Positions 28,084-37,044 of a stretch of DNA of 40,807 nucleotides are shown here, piece after piece. The stretch spans positions 1 through 40,807 of the forward strand of contig CAJTFB010000034.1 of the NCBI GenBank assembly GCA_910575665.1, given 5' to 3'. The stretch comes from Eubacteriaceae bacterium. GTDB lineage: Bacteria; Bacillota; Clostridia; Lachnospirales; Lachnospiraceae. The notes under the pieces were generated by a model. The model had not been told where the DNA came from, did no database searches, and saw nothing but the letters and a program-made list of their open reading frames with translations. The stretch's first letter is position 1; the number at the start of each line of letters is the position of its first letter. A program made the translations under genes and the position numbers.

Positions 28084-29811
28084 TTACATCAGTGTCTCCT
28101 TTACAATACCAGCGAGTTCGGCAGACTTTTCATCCGCATCTGCCATACTTGTTCCCACTACACCAAAATAAATCTTAATCTTCGGCTCTGTCCCAGATGG
28201 ACGAATACAGATCCACGCATCCGAAGTAAGTTCAAAATACAATACATTTGACTTCGGAAGCCCTGTAGCAGTAACTTCTCCAGTACTGAGGTTTTTCACT
28301 GTGTCCTTCTCATAATCTCTCACCGCCAGTACTTCATAATCCCCAAAACGTACCGGAGGATCATTGCGCAATCCCTCCATAATGGAGCGGATCTTCTCCA
28401 ATCCCTCGATTCCTTTGTGGGTGATGGCAATCACATCATCTTTATAATAGCCGTATTTATCATACATATCGATCATGGCATCCCAGATCGTCTTTCCGCG
28501 TTTTTTATAATAAGCCGCCGCCTCACACAATGCCATCGATGCCACGATGGCATCCTTATCTCTGGCATGGGTACCAATCAGGCAACCATAACTCTCCTCA
28601 AACCCGAACAGATAGCTTCCCTTGCCAGTGAGCTCTGTCTTTAAGATCTCTTTTCCGATCCACTTAAAGCCAGTGAGGCATTCCTTCAAGTCAATATTAT
28701 AATATTCAGCTATAGCATCAACCAGATTCGTCGTAACGATCGTCTTTACCAGCATTCCATCACTGGGAAGCGTTCCCTCCAGCGCCTGTTTCTGACCAAT
28801 CTCATAATCTGCTAGAAATGCCCCGGACATATTTCCGGTGAGACAGATGTATTCTCCCGATTTGGTATCCTTCACATACACGCCAAGCCGGTCGGCATCC
28901 GGGTCTGTGGCAAGCACTAGATCGGCATCTTTTTCTTTGGCAAGCTTCAGAGCGAGTTCAAAAGCTTCCTTCGCTTCCGGATTCGGATAGCTCACTGTCG
29001 GGAATTCTCCATCCGGAAGTTCCTGTTCTGGTACGACGTATACATTAGTAAATCCAAGCTCTTTTAATATCCTGCGAACTGGAAGATTTCCCGTCCCATG
29101 AAGCGGTGTGTAGACGATACGAAGATCCTTTTCTACTTCCTTGATGCATTTTGGATGAAGCACATTTTTCTTCAACTCCTCCATATAACGGTCATCCACA
29201 TCGGCACCGATGGTCACATACAAGCCGGCTTTCATCGCTTCCTCTTTATCCATGGTCTTCACTGTGGCATAATCTGTCACTGCCTTTACCTCATCCATAA
29301 TGCCAGTATCATGTGGTGGTGTGATCTGGGCACCATCCTCCCAATACACTTTGTAACCATTGTATTCTGGCGGATTATGGCTGGCTGTAATATTTATTCC
29401 GGATATACAGCCCAACTCCCGTACAGCGAAAGACAGTTCTGGCGTCGGACGCAGGCTCTCAAATACATAAGCTTTGATGCCGTTCGCCGCCAGACAGCAT
29501 GCCGCTTCATCCGCAAATTCTGGTGACATACGCCTAGAATCAAAGGCGATCGCCACACCTTTGTCCTGCCCCTTTTGACTGATTATGTAATTTGCCAGCC
29601 CCTGGGTAGCTTTCCTGACCGTATAAATATTCATTCGGTTTGTTCCAGCCCCGATAACACCTCTTAGACCGGCTGTCCCGAACTCAAGATCCGCATAAAA
29701 ACGTTCTTTGATCTCAGCTTCATTTCCCTCGATGCCCTGTAACTCTTTTTTGGTCACCTCGTCAAAATAAGGATTGTCAATCCACTCCTTGTAAGTTTCC
29801 ATGTAACCCAT
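28084..29811 (-). CDS. pgcA: Phosphoglucomutase / phosphomannomutase (alpha-D-phosphohexomutase)
   Basis: A 575-residue alpha-phosphohexomutase of the PgcA type, which interconverts glucose-6-phosphate and glucose-1-phosphate. The phosphoserine loop TASHNPPEYNG carries Ser144, the magnesium loop DPDADR is intact, the sugar-binding loop is GFEESYG, and the C-terminal phosphate-binding loop is RPSGTEPKIKIY. The N terminus with EFGTAGLRG is typical. Two ATGs are close together; the one at 29811 lies 8 nt from GGAGG and the one at 29817 only 2 nt, so I took 29811. It heads a glycogen-related pair with glgB. The gene name is by family resemblance. Confidence 0.93.
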   Translation of the reverse strand: MGYMETYKEWIDNPYFDEVTKKELQGIEGNEAEIKERFYADLEFGTAGLRGVIGAGTNRMNIYTVRKATQGLANYIISQKGQDKGVAIAFDSRRMSPEFADEAACCLAANGIKAYVFESLRPTPELSFAVRELGCISGINITASHNPPEYNGYKVYWEDGAQITPPHDTGIMDEVKAVTDYATVKTMDKEEAMKAGLYVTIGADVDDRYMEELKKNVLHPKCIKEVEKDLRIVYTPLHGTGNLPVRRILKELGFTNVYVVPEQELPDGEFPTVSYPNPEAKEAFELALKLAKEKDADLVLATDPDADRLGVYVKDTKSGEYICLTGNMSGAFLADYEIGQKQALEGTLPSDGMLVKTIVTTNLVDAIAEYYNIDLKECLTGFKWIGKEILKTELTGKGSYLFGFEESYGCLIGTHARDKDAIVASMALCEAAAYYKKRGKTIWDAMIDMYDKYGYYKDDVIAITHKGIEGLEKIRSIMEGLRNDPPVRFGDYEVLAVRDYEKDTVKNLSTGEVTATGLPKSNVLYFELTSDAWICIRPSGTEPKIKIYFGVVGTSMADADEKSAELAGIVKETLM

Positions 29812-29845
29812 AGTCATATCCTCCTTTTTACCTTTATTTCATAAT

Positions 29846-29868
29846 CCTGCCATTTAGCGATGGCAGGA
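29846..29868 (-). terminator. Hairpin between the PEGA lipoprotein gene and the mutase gene
   Basis: CCTGCCAT and ATGGCAGG form a perfect 8-bp stem around a 6-nt loop. On the minus strand, where it would end the lipoprotein transcript, only a weak A/T stretch follows, so it may terminate poorly or only stabilise the RNA. Confidence 0.35.
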
Positions 29869-29910
29869 ATTAAATATCAATGCCGCATTCTTTAAATAAT
29901 TACCATCTGA

Positions 29911-31218
29911 TTAACCCACTGCTGTACTCACTAGATCGGGAAAGCTCCATTCCACATCCTTGCTGTCATCCATCGTGGTAACCGTATAACTTTTCGTCAC
30001 AAAACCATCCTTTGACAAAGTGATCGTCACTGTGCCGATCTTCTTCGCAAAACTGCAAGGTGCCTTTCCTTTATAGATGCCATCCATATACACACTGGCG
30101 CCTACAGGGGTACTTACTTTGATCTCATGAAGATTGTCGTACTTGTCCGAATCTTGAGAATTCTGGGATGAATCCTCTTTGGAAACACTGGTGTCTTTTG
30201 AGTCACCCTTGACCTCCGCCTCTTCATCTGCGAGATTGATCTGTACCGTAGGATTTGCCGACTGCACATCTAACACTCCCGTATAGGTAGTATATCCATC
30301 CAAAACAACCTTTATCGAATGTTTGCCGTATTTAAGAGAAACCGGCTTGGAATAATCTGCGGGAGAACCATTGACATATAACTCTGCCCCCTCCGGATTG
30401 ATGTCAAAGACAACCTGTCCTTTGTTTTTTTCCACACTCTTAAACAGAGACATATCCAACACCATCTGCTTGTCTCTCTCAATCTTTACCGATCGCCCGC
30501 CGGTAAAATCCCCATTCTTCATAGTCACCTCATAGGTCCCTTCCGGCACCGGCACCAGCATATTTTCCGTGACTGGTAAGATCATCATGCCGCCTACCGT
30601 CATAGTTCCACCGATAAAATCCTTGTACTTGTCAGGCTTGATATATCCGTGTCCTCTGGTGACCACCAGTGAATACGCTTTTCCCTTTACTCCGCGAAAA
30701 GTAACCTCATCTGTGGGCGCGATCTCCTGAATATCGATGACTTCTCCCTCTGAAAAGACAGAAAAACCGCTTCCATAACGATACCGCACATCATTTAACT
30801 CGATATATTTCGCATCCGCGTTCACCAACAGTTTTTTGGCATTCTCAAACTGCAGAATATCTGAAGACAGCTGTATCCTCGTCACTCGTTTGGTCGTCTC
30901 AGAAAGATATACATCAACAACCTGGCCTGCCTCCAGAGATTCTACAGATATTTGTTTTTCATTTGGGGTAAGAATCTCCGTGCCTCCGCTAAAATCACAG
31001 ATTCGCTCTTCCTCTGTCCCTGTGTTGTAAAACGTGATCTTCTTCCCCGCCGTATCCACCTTTTTGACTACTCCCACAAAATCTTTTCCCTTTTCGTAGG
31101 TCACAGCGGCATTTGGACTCTGCTGCTGCACATGCTGTCCTTTGTTTTTGCCACAACCTGGCACCAGAAGGCATACTGCCAGAATCAACGCCATCATTCG
31201 GAACATTCTGTCTCTCAT
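29911..31218 (-). CDS. PEGA-domain lipoprotein
   Basis: A 435-residue lipoprotein. The lipobox is LVPGC with Cys22. The first half is beta-rich and unassigned. Two PEGA domains follow: one around residues 255-315 (VVFDINPEGAELYVNGSPAD...GYTTY) and one at the end (IKVSTPVGASVYMDGIYKG...LSKDGFVTKSY), separated by a Ser/Asp/Lys-rich linker. PEGA domains occur in surface proteins that contact peptidoglycan or partner proteins. The ATG at 31218 follows GGGAG and starts exactly at the signal peptide; the ATG-upstream extension to 31257 has no such support. The specific function is unknown. Confidence 0.8.
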   Translation of the reverse strand: MRDRMFRMMALILAVCLLVPGCGKNKGQHVQQQSPNAAVTYEKGKDFVGVVKKVDTAGKKITFYNTGTEEERICDFSGGTEILTPNEKQISVESLEAGQVVDVYLSETTKRVTRIQLSSDILQFENAKKLLVNADAKYIELNDVRYRYGSGFSVFSEGEVIDIQEIAPTDEVTFRGVKGKAYSLVVTRGHGYIKPDKYKDFIGGTMTVGGMMILPVTENMLVPVPEGTYEVTMKNGDFTGGRSVKIERDKQMVLDMSLFKSVEKNKGQVVFDINPEGAELYVNGSPADYSKPVSLKYGKHSIKVVLDGYTTYTGVLDVQSANPTVQINLADEEAEVKGDSKDTSVSKEDSSQNSQDSDKYDNLHEIKVSTPVGASVYMDGIYKGKAPCSFAKKIGTVTITLSKDGFVTKSYTVTTMDDSKDVEWSFPDLVSTAVG

Positions 31219-31285
31219 GCTGTTTTTCTCCCATCGTTCCTTACTTATAACGACCATATCTCAGGACCGTTATTATTTGATATAT

Positions 31286-31315
31286 AGTATAACATGCTAG
31301 TGTTAAAACTTCCAC
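31286..31315 (-). promoter_or_regulatory. Possible extended -10 promoter of the PEGA lipoprotein gene
   Basis: On the minus strand TGTTATACT gives an extended -10 (hexamer at 31286-31291). The -35 position holds only TGGAAG, so recognition would rest on the extended -10. Confidence 0.4.
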
Positions 31316-32313
31316 TATTTTAGCTTTAAACGAAGAAAATTTTCCCTATTTTTTTCCAAACTTCTTACATCCTTAAGTTTTTCCAGACTTTTTGCAGATA
31401 GCCAGGACTTCTTTTTGTTATAATAATGATTCATAAGCTTCCAATATTTTTCAGGATAAAGAAGTACAATGTATACAAATTCCAGTTGTTCCTCTGTTAA
31501 AGGATTTTCCTTTTGATAGCCTTTGAGCACCGCTTCTCCTGCTTCCTGGCGCCATCCATTTTTTTCCAATGTCTTTCTCATAAAGTAAGTCAGATCCAAA
31601 AGCTGAATTCCAGTCCCAGACTTCTCAAAACCAGTGGTGGCCACCCCGGAGCGAGTCATAACAAGATTGTGATAGTTATAGTCCCCGTGGCATACTTCTC
31701 CGTCGCCTTCCTGTATCTGTTTGTAAAATGCACAATTCTCCAGGCGCTCCGCCGCCTCACATGCCTTCTCATAATAGTCTTTAAAGCAGTTGATGGCGTA
31801 TATCTCAAATTCATTTTTACGCTTCTTATTTTTCAGATAACCATTTACCCGTTTCAGCTCACGGTTATGCTTTTGAAACTGATCCAAAAGCTCCCAGCGT
31901 TCTTCCTGCTGTTCCGTCTTCTCCTGCGGCTCTTCCTGTTTCCTATGATAATCCGAAAGCATTTTGTGAAGCTTTCCCAGATTTTCACCCGCCGCCATCA
32001 GGCAGTTTATTTCTTTCAGATTGCATTCTTCTCCAGCAAACCACTGATAGAGGACATATTTCTCTCCGGATTCAAGTTCTGTCACCAGCATCCCCTCACG
32101 GTTTGGAATTACCTGATCCACCTGGGTAAAACCCTGTTGGACAAGAAAATCTTTTATTTCATTTTCTACAGCAAAATGACCACTGATCGTCTCATATTCT
32201 CTCAAAAGTTTCAGTCCTGTATTCGTCTCCAGCATCCACCCTCCACGGGAACGGTACCTTTTTCGTACCGCCAGATCATAGGCTGCGATTGCAGATTCCT
32301 GTCTATCCTCCAC
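31315..32313 (-). CDS. CotS-like kinase-fold spore coat protein
   Basis: A 332-residue protein of the CotS/YutH group, spore-coat-associated members of the aminoglycoside phosphotransferase fold. The catalytic-loop motif HGDYNYHN is present (His209, Asp211, Asn216), followed by the family's C-terminal block with LLDLTYFMRKTLEKNGW, LYPEKYWKLMNHYYNKKKSW. The next metal-binding position reads GFEKSG where active kinases have D-F-D/G, so phosphotransfer may be lost, as is common in this family. The GTG at 32313 has GGAGGGG 5-6 nt upstream and is preferred over the ATG at 32340, which has no ribosome site. It sits beside the YtvI-like gene. Confidence 0.75.
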   Translation of the reverse strand: MEDRQESAIAAYDLAVRKRYRSRGGWMLETNTGLKLLREYETISGHFAVENEIKDFLVQQGFTQVDQVIPNREGMLVTELESGEKYVLYQWFAGEECNLKEINCLMAAGENLGKLHKMLSDYHRKQEEPQEKTEQQEERWELLDQFQKHNRELKRVNGYLKNKKRKNEFEIYAINCFKDYYEKACEAAERLENCAFYKQIQEGDGEVCHGDYNYHNLVMTRSGVATTGFEKSGTGIQLLDLTYFMRKTLEKNGWRQEAGEAVLKGYQKENPLTEEQLEFVYIVLLYPEKYWKLMNHYYNKKKSWLSAKSLEKLKDVRSLEKNRENFLRLKLK

Positions 32314-32449
32314 TGATACCCCTCCTTTATGCTTTATCATTCTATGAAGAAGAAAGTGGATGTATGCCTGGACACAAACGAAAATTTGGGGAATCTGACC
32401 ATTTTTTCAGCTGGTGGGGCAGCCGTTCCAGCTGGACAGTATCACTGGG

Positions 32450-33469
32450 CTATCTGGAAGTCGTTGTGCTGGTTTCCGCCGTTGTCTTCAGGATCGTCAG
32501 CCCAATGGGTCCAAGCAGAATACCCCCAATCCCAAACAATTTAATACCCACATAGACGGATATCAACATATACAAAGGCTTTAATCCCAGTTCTTTCCCC
32601 ATGAGGCGGGGTTCCATGATCTCGCGGATCAACATGGTGATTACATAGAGTGTTAGAAGCACTGCCCCCTGAAAATAGTCCTTCTGCACCAACTGGAACA
32701 CCGCCCAGGGAACCAGAATGCTCCCGCTTCCCAGTACTGGAAAAGCATCCACCACCCCGATCACGATACCAAACAGAATGGCATAATTGCTTCCCATAAT
32801 ATATAGCCCCAGCGCACTCACTGTCGCCACGATAAAAATGATAATACCCTGAGCTTTGAGATAGGCAAAACCCGTCTCTTTTAACCGGCGGATATAGGGC
32901 ATAAGGCTGCGGTAACGCAGTACATTGTCCTGGTCAAAGGAAATTAGCAGAGTTGCCATGATAAATACAACAAATCCCGCGCCCCACTCTCCCAGCGTCA
33001 CAAGCATTCCAGGAATATAACCTGTAAGTTTCGGAATATAGGTGGAAGATATCTGCGCATCCATATTAGAAATACAGCCTTCCACCCAGGCATAGGATTC
33101 TCCTGCACCTAGTCCCAGAAGATTATCCATACCAGTGCAGGCCCTCCGACAAATCTGCATACAGCCTCCCATATGGGCAGGGACATGCCTTAACATCTCT
33201 GTCAGTTGGCCGATACATATATATCCGATATAGAAAAGAAAACATCCTGCTGCCCCTAACATCAGCACCACGATCAGCACCGTGCACACTTTTTCATTGA
33301 TATGGCTGAATCTATGTAGCTTTTCAACCACCGGACGAATGGCTCTGGCAAATACAAAAGCAAATACAAAGGGAACCACCAGAGGGAGCAGATAATAAAA
33401 GCTGATATATACTACTCCGGCAGTTCCCAGAATGATTAGAAGGTTTCTCCATCTTCCGTTATATCTCAT
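32450..33469 (-). CDS. YtvI-like sporulation membrane protein (AI-2E transporter family)
   Basis: A 339-residue polytopic membrane protein of the AI-2E/PerM family with about seven to eight hydrophobic helices. The pattern of the N terminus (LLPLVVPFVFAFVFARAIRP) and of the C-terminal block (IMEPRLMGKELGLKPLYMLI, then YVGIKLFGIGGILLGPIG) fits the sporulation protein YtvI. Its role in the membrane is unproven. The ATG at 33469 follows AAAGGGG by 8 nt; the frame open to 33547 has no start context. After the TAG stop the same frame stays open for 35 further codons, possibly from a recent nonsense mutation of the tail. Confidence 0.8.
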   Translation of the reverse strand: MRYNGRWRNLLIILGTAGVVYISFYYLLPLVVPFVFAFVFARAIRPVVEKLHRFSHINEKVCTVLIVVLMLGAAGCFLFYIGYICIGQLTEMLRHVPAHMGGCMQICRRACTGMDNLLGLGAGESYAWVEGCISNMDAQISSTYIPKLTGYIPGMLVTLGEWGAGFVVFIMATLLISFDQDNVLRYRSLMPYIRRLKETGFAYLKAQGIIIFIVATVSALGLYIMGSNYAILFGIVIGVVDAFPVLGSGSILVPWAVFQLVQKDYFQGAVLLTLYVITMLIREIMEPRLMGKELGLKPLYMLISVYVGIKLFGIGGILLGPIGLTILKTTAETSTTTSR

Positions 33470-33560
33470 GTGTTTATCCCCTTTCACAATACCATTTGTA
33501 CGTAAGACCCGGCTGAAAACTGCAAGCCTCCATAATAGTATTGTCAAAAAGGGCTGAATA

Positions 33561-34262
33561 TTATTCCTTTACAATAAAACGATATCCCACTGCCCAGACA
33601 GTCTCTATATACTGTGGGTTCTGGGTATCCTTTTCAATCTTTTCCCGAATTTTTTTGATGTGCACTGTCACCGTGGCGATATCGGCGCCAACCGGGCTGA
33701 GTTCCCACACCTCTTCAAGAAGTTCTTCTTTGGAAAAAACATGGTTGGGGTTCTTGGCCAAGAAAAACAAAAGGTCAAATTCCTTAGTGGTCAGAGATTT
33801 TTCCACGCCATCCACATAAACTCTTCTGGCCGTTCGGTCGATCTTAAGACCGCCCGTCGTAATCACCTCATTTTCCACCTTAACGGCAGTTCCCACTAAT
33901 TTATTATAGCGCTCTAGATGCGCCTTCACCCTCGCCACCAGTTCACTCGGGCTAAAAGGTTTTGTCATATAATCATTTGCCCCGAGTCCAAGTCCTCGGA
34001 TCTTATCAATATCCTCTTTTTTTGCAGAAACCATAATGACAGGGATCTCTGTAAAATCTCGAAGCTTGCGACAGATTTCAAAGCCATCCATATTTGGCAA
34101 CATAAGATCCAGTATGATCAAATTAAAATTCCCGTCTTTCGCCAGCTCATATCCCCGTTTTCCATCTGTCTCAATAACAACTTCAAAACCACTTAATTCA
34201 AGATAATCCTTTTCCAGCTCCGCAATAGGCAGCTCATCTTCTACGATCAATATCTTCTTCAT
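33561..34262 (-). CDS. OmpR/PhoB-family response regulator
   Basis: A 233-residue two-component regulator. The receiver domain has the phosphoacceptor Asp52 (LIILDLMLPNMDG), the acidic pair Glu8-Asp9, the switch Ser in VMVSAK-like IMVSAKK and the Lys in MTKPFSP. The C-terminal winged-helix DNA-binding domain has the usual TTKEFDLLFFLAKNPNHVFS block and ends with VWAVGYRF. The ATG at 34262 follows GGAGG by 5 nt; the in-frame ATG at 34274 lies inside the ribosome site. It is 20 nt downstream of its kinase gene. The target genes are unknown. Confidence 0.95.
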   Translation of the reverse strand: MKKILIVEDELPIAELEKDYLELSGFEVVIETDGKRGYELAKDGNFNLIILDLMLPNMDGFEICRKLRDFTEIPVIMVSAKKEDIDKIRGLGLGANDYMTKPFSPSELVARVKAHLERYNKLVGTAVKVENEVITTGGLKIDRTARRVYVDGVEKSLTTKEFDLLFFLAKNPNHVFSKEELLEEVWELSPVGADIATVTVHIKKIREKIEKDTQNPQYIETVWAVGYRFIVKE

Positions 34263-34282
34263 TATATCCTCCATTCTGTCTG

Positions 34283-35800
34283 CTATTCCTCTACTTGGGA
34301 ATGGTATATGGGAATGGTGAAATATATCGCTGTTCCTTGATCCAGCTCACTCTCTGCCCATATTTCTCCACCATGTTCGTCTACAATCTTCTTTGCAATG
34401 GCAAGTCCAAGACCACTTCCACCAGTCCGTGAATTCCTGGAACTGTCAGTCCGGTAAAACCGGTCAAATATATAGGGAAGCTCTTCTTTCGCAATTCCTT
34501 TTCCATTATCCCTGATCATTACATTGATCCAACCCCCTTCATCCGTGATGCGAATCAAAATAATACCTTGGGTGCGGTTTATATATTTTACTGCATTCCC
34601 CACAATATTTGCGATCACCCTTTTTATCTTATCCGTATCAAGCACGATTCGGGTGTCCTCATCCACATAACACTGATACAGCAGCTGAATCTCCCTAGTC
34701 TCAAGATCCAATACCATATCACTGATACACTCACCGAAATAACGGTTCACTTTTACCTCTGAAAAACGAAACGTTTCTTTCTTTTGATAAATCTTTGTAA
34801 AATAAGAGAGTTCATCCACAAGACCTGCCATATCAGAGGCTTTTGAATGTATCGTTCTGACATATCGTTCAACCCGGTCCGGCGTCGACGCCACTCCATC
34901 CAGAATTCCCTCCGCGTAACCTTTGATCGCAGTCAACGGCGTCTTTAAATCATGGGAAATATTTCCTATCACTTCCTTTGTCAACGCATCCGCTTTATTT
35001 CTCTCTTCAATCGATTCCTTCAGGACCAGTCTCATCCCGTCAAAATCCTTGAACAACTCTGTAAACTCATTCGTTTCCGTGGTCTGAATCTTATAATCCA
35101 TCTCCCCGTTGGCGATGCGAATGACCGCTGCCTGTAATTTCCGGATGGGAATAACAATATTATAATAAGCATAACCGATAATTGCAATAATTACAAGTAT
35201 AGAAATAATTACAACCATACAGATTAAGCCTATTGTAAAAATAGTAATATGAGGTAAATTTATATTCAGGTCAGTCACAATACATACGCTTCCTATGCGC
35301 CCATCCGGGAGATAGAGTCCAAGTTTTTTCAAAAGAAAACGTTGGGAACCGGCATCTAAATACTGGGCATTATTTCCATAAACGTTATTTCTTCCCATCA
35401 GAATGCCCATAGCTGTCTGGTCATAATACTGTTCATCGCCAAAATAAGTAAATTCTCCATCCAAGATCACGGCAAGGAAAGAATATTTATTTTTCAGCAT
35501 CTCATTTTCTTTTTTTAAAAATTCTTCATCCAGAAAAACTGTGGGATTTCCAAGTGCGGTATCCTGCAGCTCCAAAAAATCATACTTGGTGTAAGAATTT
35601 AGCAGCAAAACTTTATCAAAAATCGTGTAAGGGGAATCAATCTTCTCAGAATCAATATGATAGGTAGCTTTTATGCCCTGAAGCTCACCATATACAAACA
35701 GGATCACCATTAAAATCATAGCGGCGATAGGCGCCACTGCTATCAAAACAAACATATTCCTGCTTTTCCGCAGTCTTAACGCCACAGTACTTTTCTTCAT
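34283..35800 (-). CDS. Membrane sensor histidine kinase
   Basis: A 505-residue kinase paired with the response regulator downstream. A first membrane helix lies at about 18-42, an extracytoplasmic sensor region at about 43-180, and a second long helix follows (ITIFTIGLICMVVIISILVI). Next are HAMP, the HisKA domain with His283 in NISHDLKTPLTAIKGYAEG, and the ATP-binding domain with N box NIVGNAVKYI, G1 DNGKGI, and G2 GGSGLGLAIAKKIV. All motifs are intact. The ATG at 35800 is 6 nt from GAGG; the ATG at 35812 has only GAAGAA. The signal sensed cannot be told from the sequence. Confidence 0.93.
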   Translation of the reverse strand: MKKSTVALRLRKSRNMFVLIAVAPIAAMILMVILFVYGELQGIKATYHIDSEKIDSPYTIFDKVLLLNSYTKYDFLELQDTALGNPTVFLDEEFLKKENEMLKNKYSFLAVILDGEFTYFGDEQYYDQTAMGILMGRNNVYGNNAQYLDAGSQRFLLKKLGLYLPDGRIGSVCIVTDLNINLPHITIFTIGLICMVVIISILVIIAIIGYAYYNIVIPIRKLQAAVIRIANGEMDYKIQTTETNEFTELFKDFDGMRLVLKESIEERNKADALTKEVIGNISHDLKTPLTAIKGYAEGILDGVASTPDRVERYVRTIHSKASDMAGLVDELSYFTKIYQKKETFRFSEVKVNRYFGECISDMVLDLETREIQLLYQCYVDEDTRIVLDTDKIKRVIANIVGNAVKYINRTQGIILIRITDEGGWINVMIRDNGKGIAKEELPYIFDRFYRTDSSRNSRTGGSGLGLAIAKKIVDEHGGEIWAESELDQGTAIYFTIPIYHSQVEE

Positions 35801-35829
35801 TTCCTTCCTCATTTCTTCATTTTTATATC

Positions 35830-35858
35830 ATTTTAACACAATTTTATACTTATTTCGA
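35830..35858 (-). promoter_or_regulatory. Possible promoter of the two-component operon
   Basis: On the minus strand TCGAAA and TAAAAT are 17 bp apart, and TG one base before the -10 makes it an extended type. The -35 is poor. It is divergent from the strong promoter at 35896-35924. Confidence 0.4.
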
Positions 35859-35895
35859 TCTTTTTTTATAAATTCCAGGAAATACGGGACTTTTC

Positions 35896-35924
35896 TTGAC
35901 ATCCGTCTTTTACAATGCTAGAAT
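35896..35924 (+). promoter_or_regulatory. Promoter of the DAHP synthase gene
   Basis: A perfect TTGACA (35896-35901), a 17-bp spacer and TAGAAT (35919-35924) preceded by TGC. The leader of about 45 nt contains a small ATGCC-AAA-GGCAT hairpin (35935-35947); there is no room for a T-box or other large riboswitch. Confidence 0.85.
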
Positions 35925-35974
35925 TGTTTGTGCTATGCCAAAGGCATGATGGGAAATGAGAAAGAAGGAAAATT

Positions 35975-36997
35975 ATGAAAGTACTGAGAAATTTACCAAA
36001 TCCTGATGAAATCAAAAATGAATTTCCGATTTCAGAGAAGGCAAAGAAAATTAAAGCAGAAAAGGATCGTATCCTAAAAGATATACTTGTGGGCGAAAAT
36101 GATCTGTTTGCACTGATCATCGGTCCCTGCTCTGCCGACAATGAAGATGCACTGATCGATTATACCCTGCGTCTGGCTGAGATCCAGGAAAAAGTAGCGG
36201 ACAAAATATTTATCGTACCGCGAGTATATACGAATAAGCCCCGGACAACAGGCAAGGGATATAAGGGAATGGCCAGCCAGCCAGATCCTGAAAAGAAAGA
36301 AGATATGCTGGAAGGGCTTCATCTTATCCGCCAGACTCATGTGGCAGTGGTAGAACAGACTGGGATGACCTGTGCCGATGAAATGCTCTATCCAGAAAAT
36401 TATGAATATCTTTCCGATGTTCTTTCCTATGTGGCGATCGGCGCTCGCTCTGTGGAAAATCAGCAGCACCGCCTCACCGCCAGCGGCATCCCCGTCCCCT
36501 GTGGAATGAAAAACCCAACCAGCGGATACTTGACAGTTATGCTAAACTCCATTGAGGCCGCCCAATGCAGCCATCATTTTATCTACCGTCAGCAGGAAGT
36601 TGAGACGGAGGGGAACCCCTACACCCACGCGATTCTTCGAGGAAGTGTAAATAAACACGGAAAGAGCCTCCCAAACTATCACTATGAAGATCTTCTGCTG
36701 CTCCACGAGATATACTGCCAGCGCAACCTGGAGAATATGGCTGTGGTCATTGACACCAACCACAACAACTCCGGTAAACGCTTTAAAGAACAGATCCGTA
36801 TCTCCAAGGAAGTTTTAGAAAGCCGACGTTTTTCCAGCGACATTAGAAAAATGGTAAAAGGACTTATGATCGAGAGCTATATCGAAGATGGCTGTCAGAA
36901 AATCGGCGAAGGTGTTTATGGCAGATCTATCACAGATCCATGCCTGGGTTGGGAAAAGACAGAAAAGCTAATCTATGAAATTGCTGATTTGTTATAA
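35975..36997 (+). CDS. aroF: 3-deoxy-7-phosphoheptulonate (DAHP) synthase, class I
   Basis: A 340-residue DAHP synthase of the AroF/G/H type, first enzyme of the shikimate pathway (phosphoenolpyruvate plus erythrose-4-phosphate). Conserved blocks are GPCSADNED, VYTNKPRTTGKGYKG, EMLYPENYEYLSDVLSYVAI with GARSVENQQHR, and MKNPTSGY. The C-terminal metal and substrate residues in VIDTNHNNSGK and MIESYIEDG are present. The ATG at 35975 follows AAGGAAAATT. It is the first gene after the strong promoter at 35896. The gene letter (F, G or H) cannot be decided by eye, and so neither can its feedback inhibitor. Confidence 0.93.
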   Translation: MKVLRNLPNPDEIKNEFPISEKAKKIKAEKDRILKDILVGENDLFALIIGPCSADNEDALIDYTLRLAEIQEKVADKIFIVPRVYTNKPRTTGKGYKGMASQPDPEKKEDMLEGLHLIRQTHVAVVEQTGMTCADEMLYPENYEYLSDVLSYVAIGARSVENQQHRLTASGIPVPCGMKNPTSGYLTVMLNSIEAAQCSHHFIYRQQEVETEGNPYTHAILRGSVNKHGKSLPNYHYEDLLLLHEIYCQRNLENMAVVIDTNHNNSGKRFKEQIRISKEVLESRRFSSDIRKMVKGLMIESYIEDGCQKIGEGVYGRSITDPCLGWEKTEKLIYEIADLL

Positions 36998-37044
36998 TTG
37001 AATCTCATTTGACTCTACCTTTAATTTAAAGAAAAGGAATTATT

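Noticed and set aside
35813-35974. T-box or tryptophan/tyrosine leader control of the DAHP synthase gene
   Set aside because: The leader after the promoter is only about 45 nt and has just a 5-bp hairpin, too short for a T-box.
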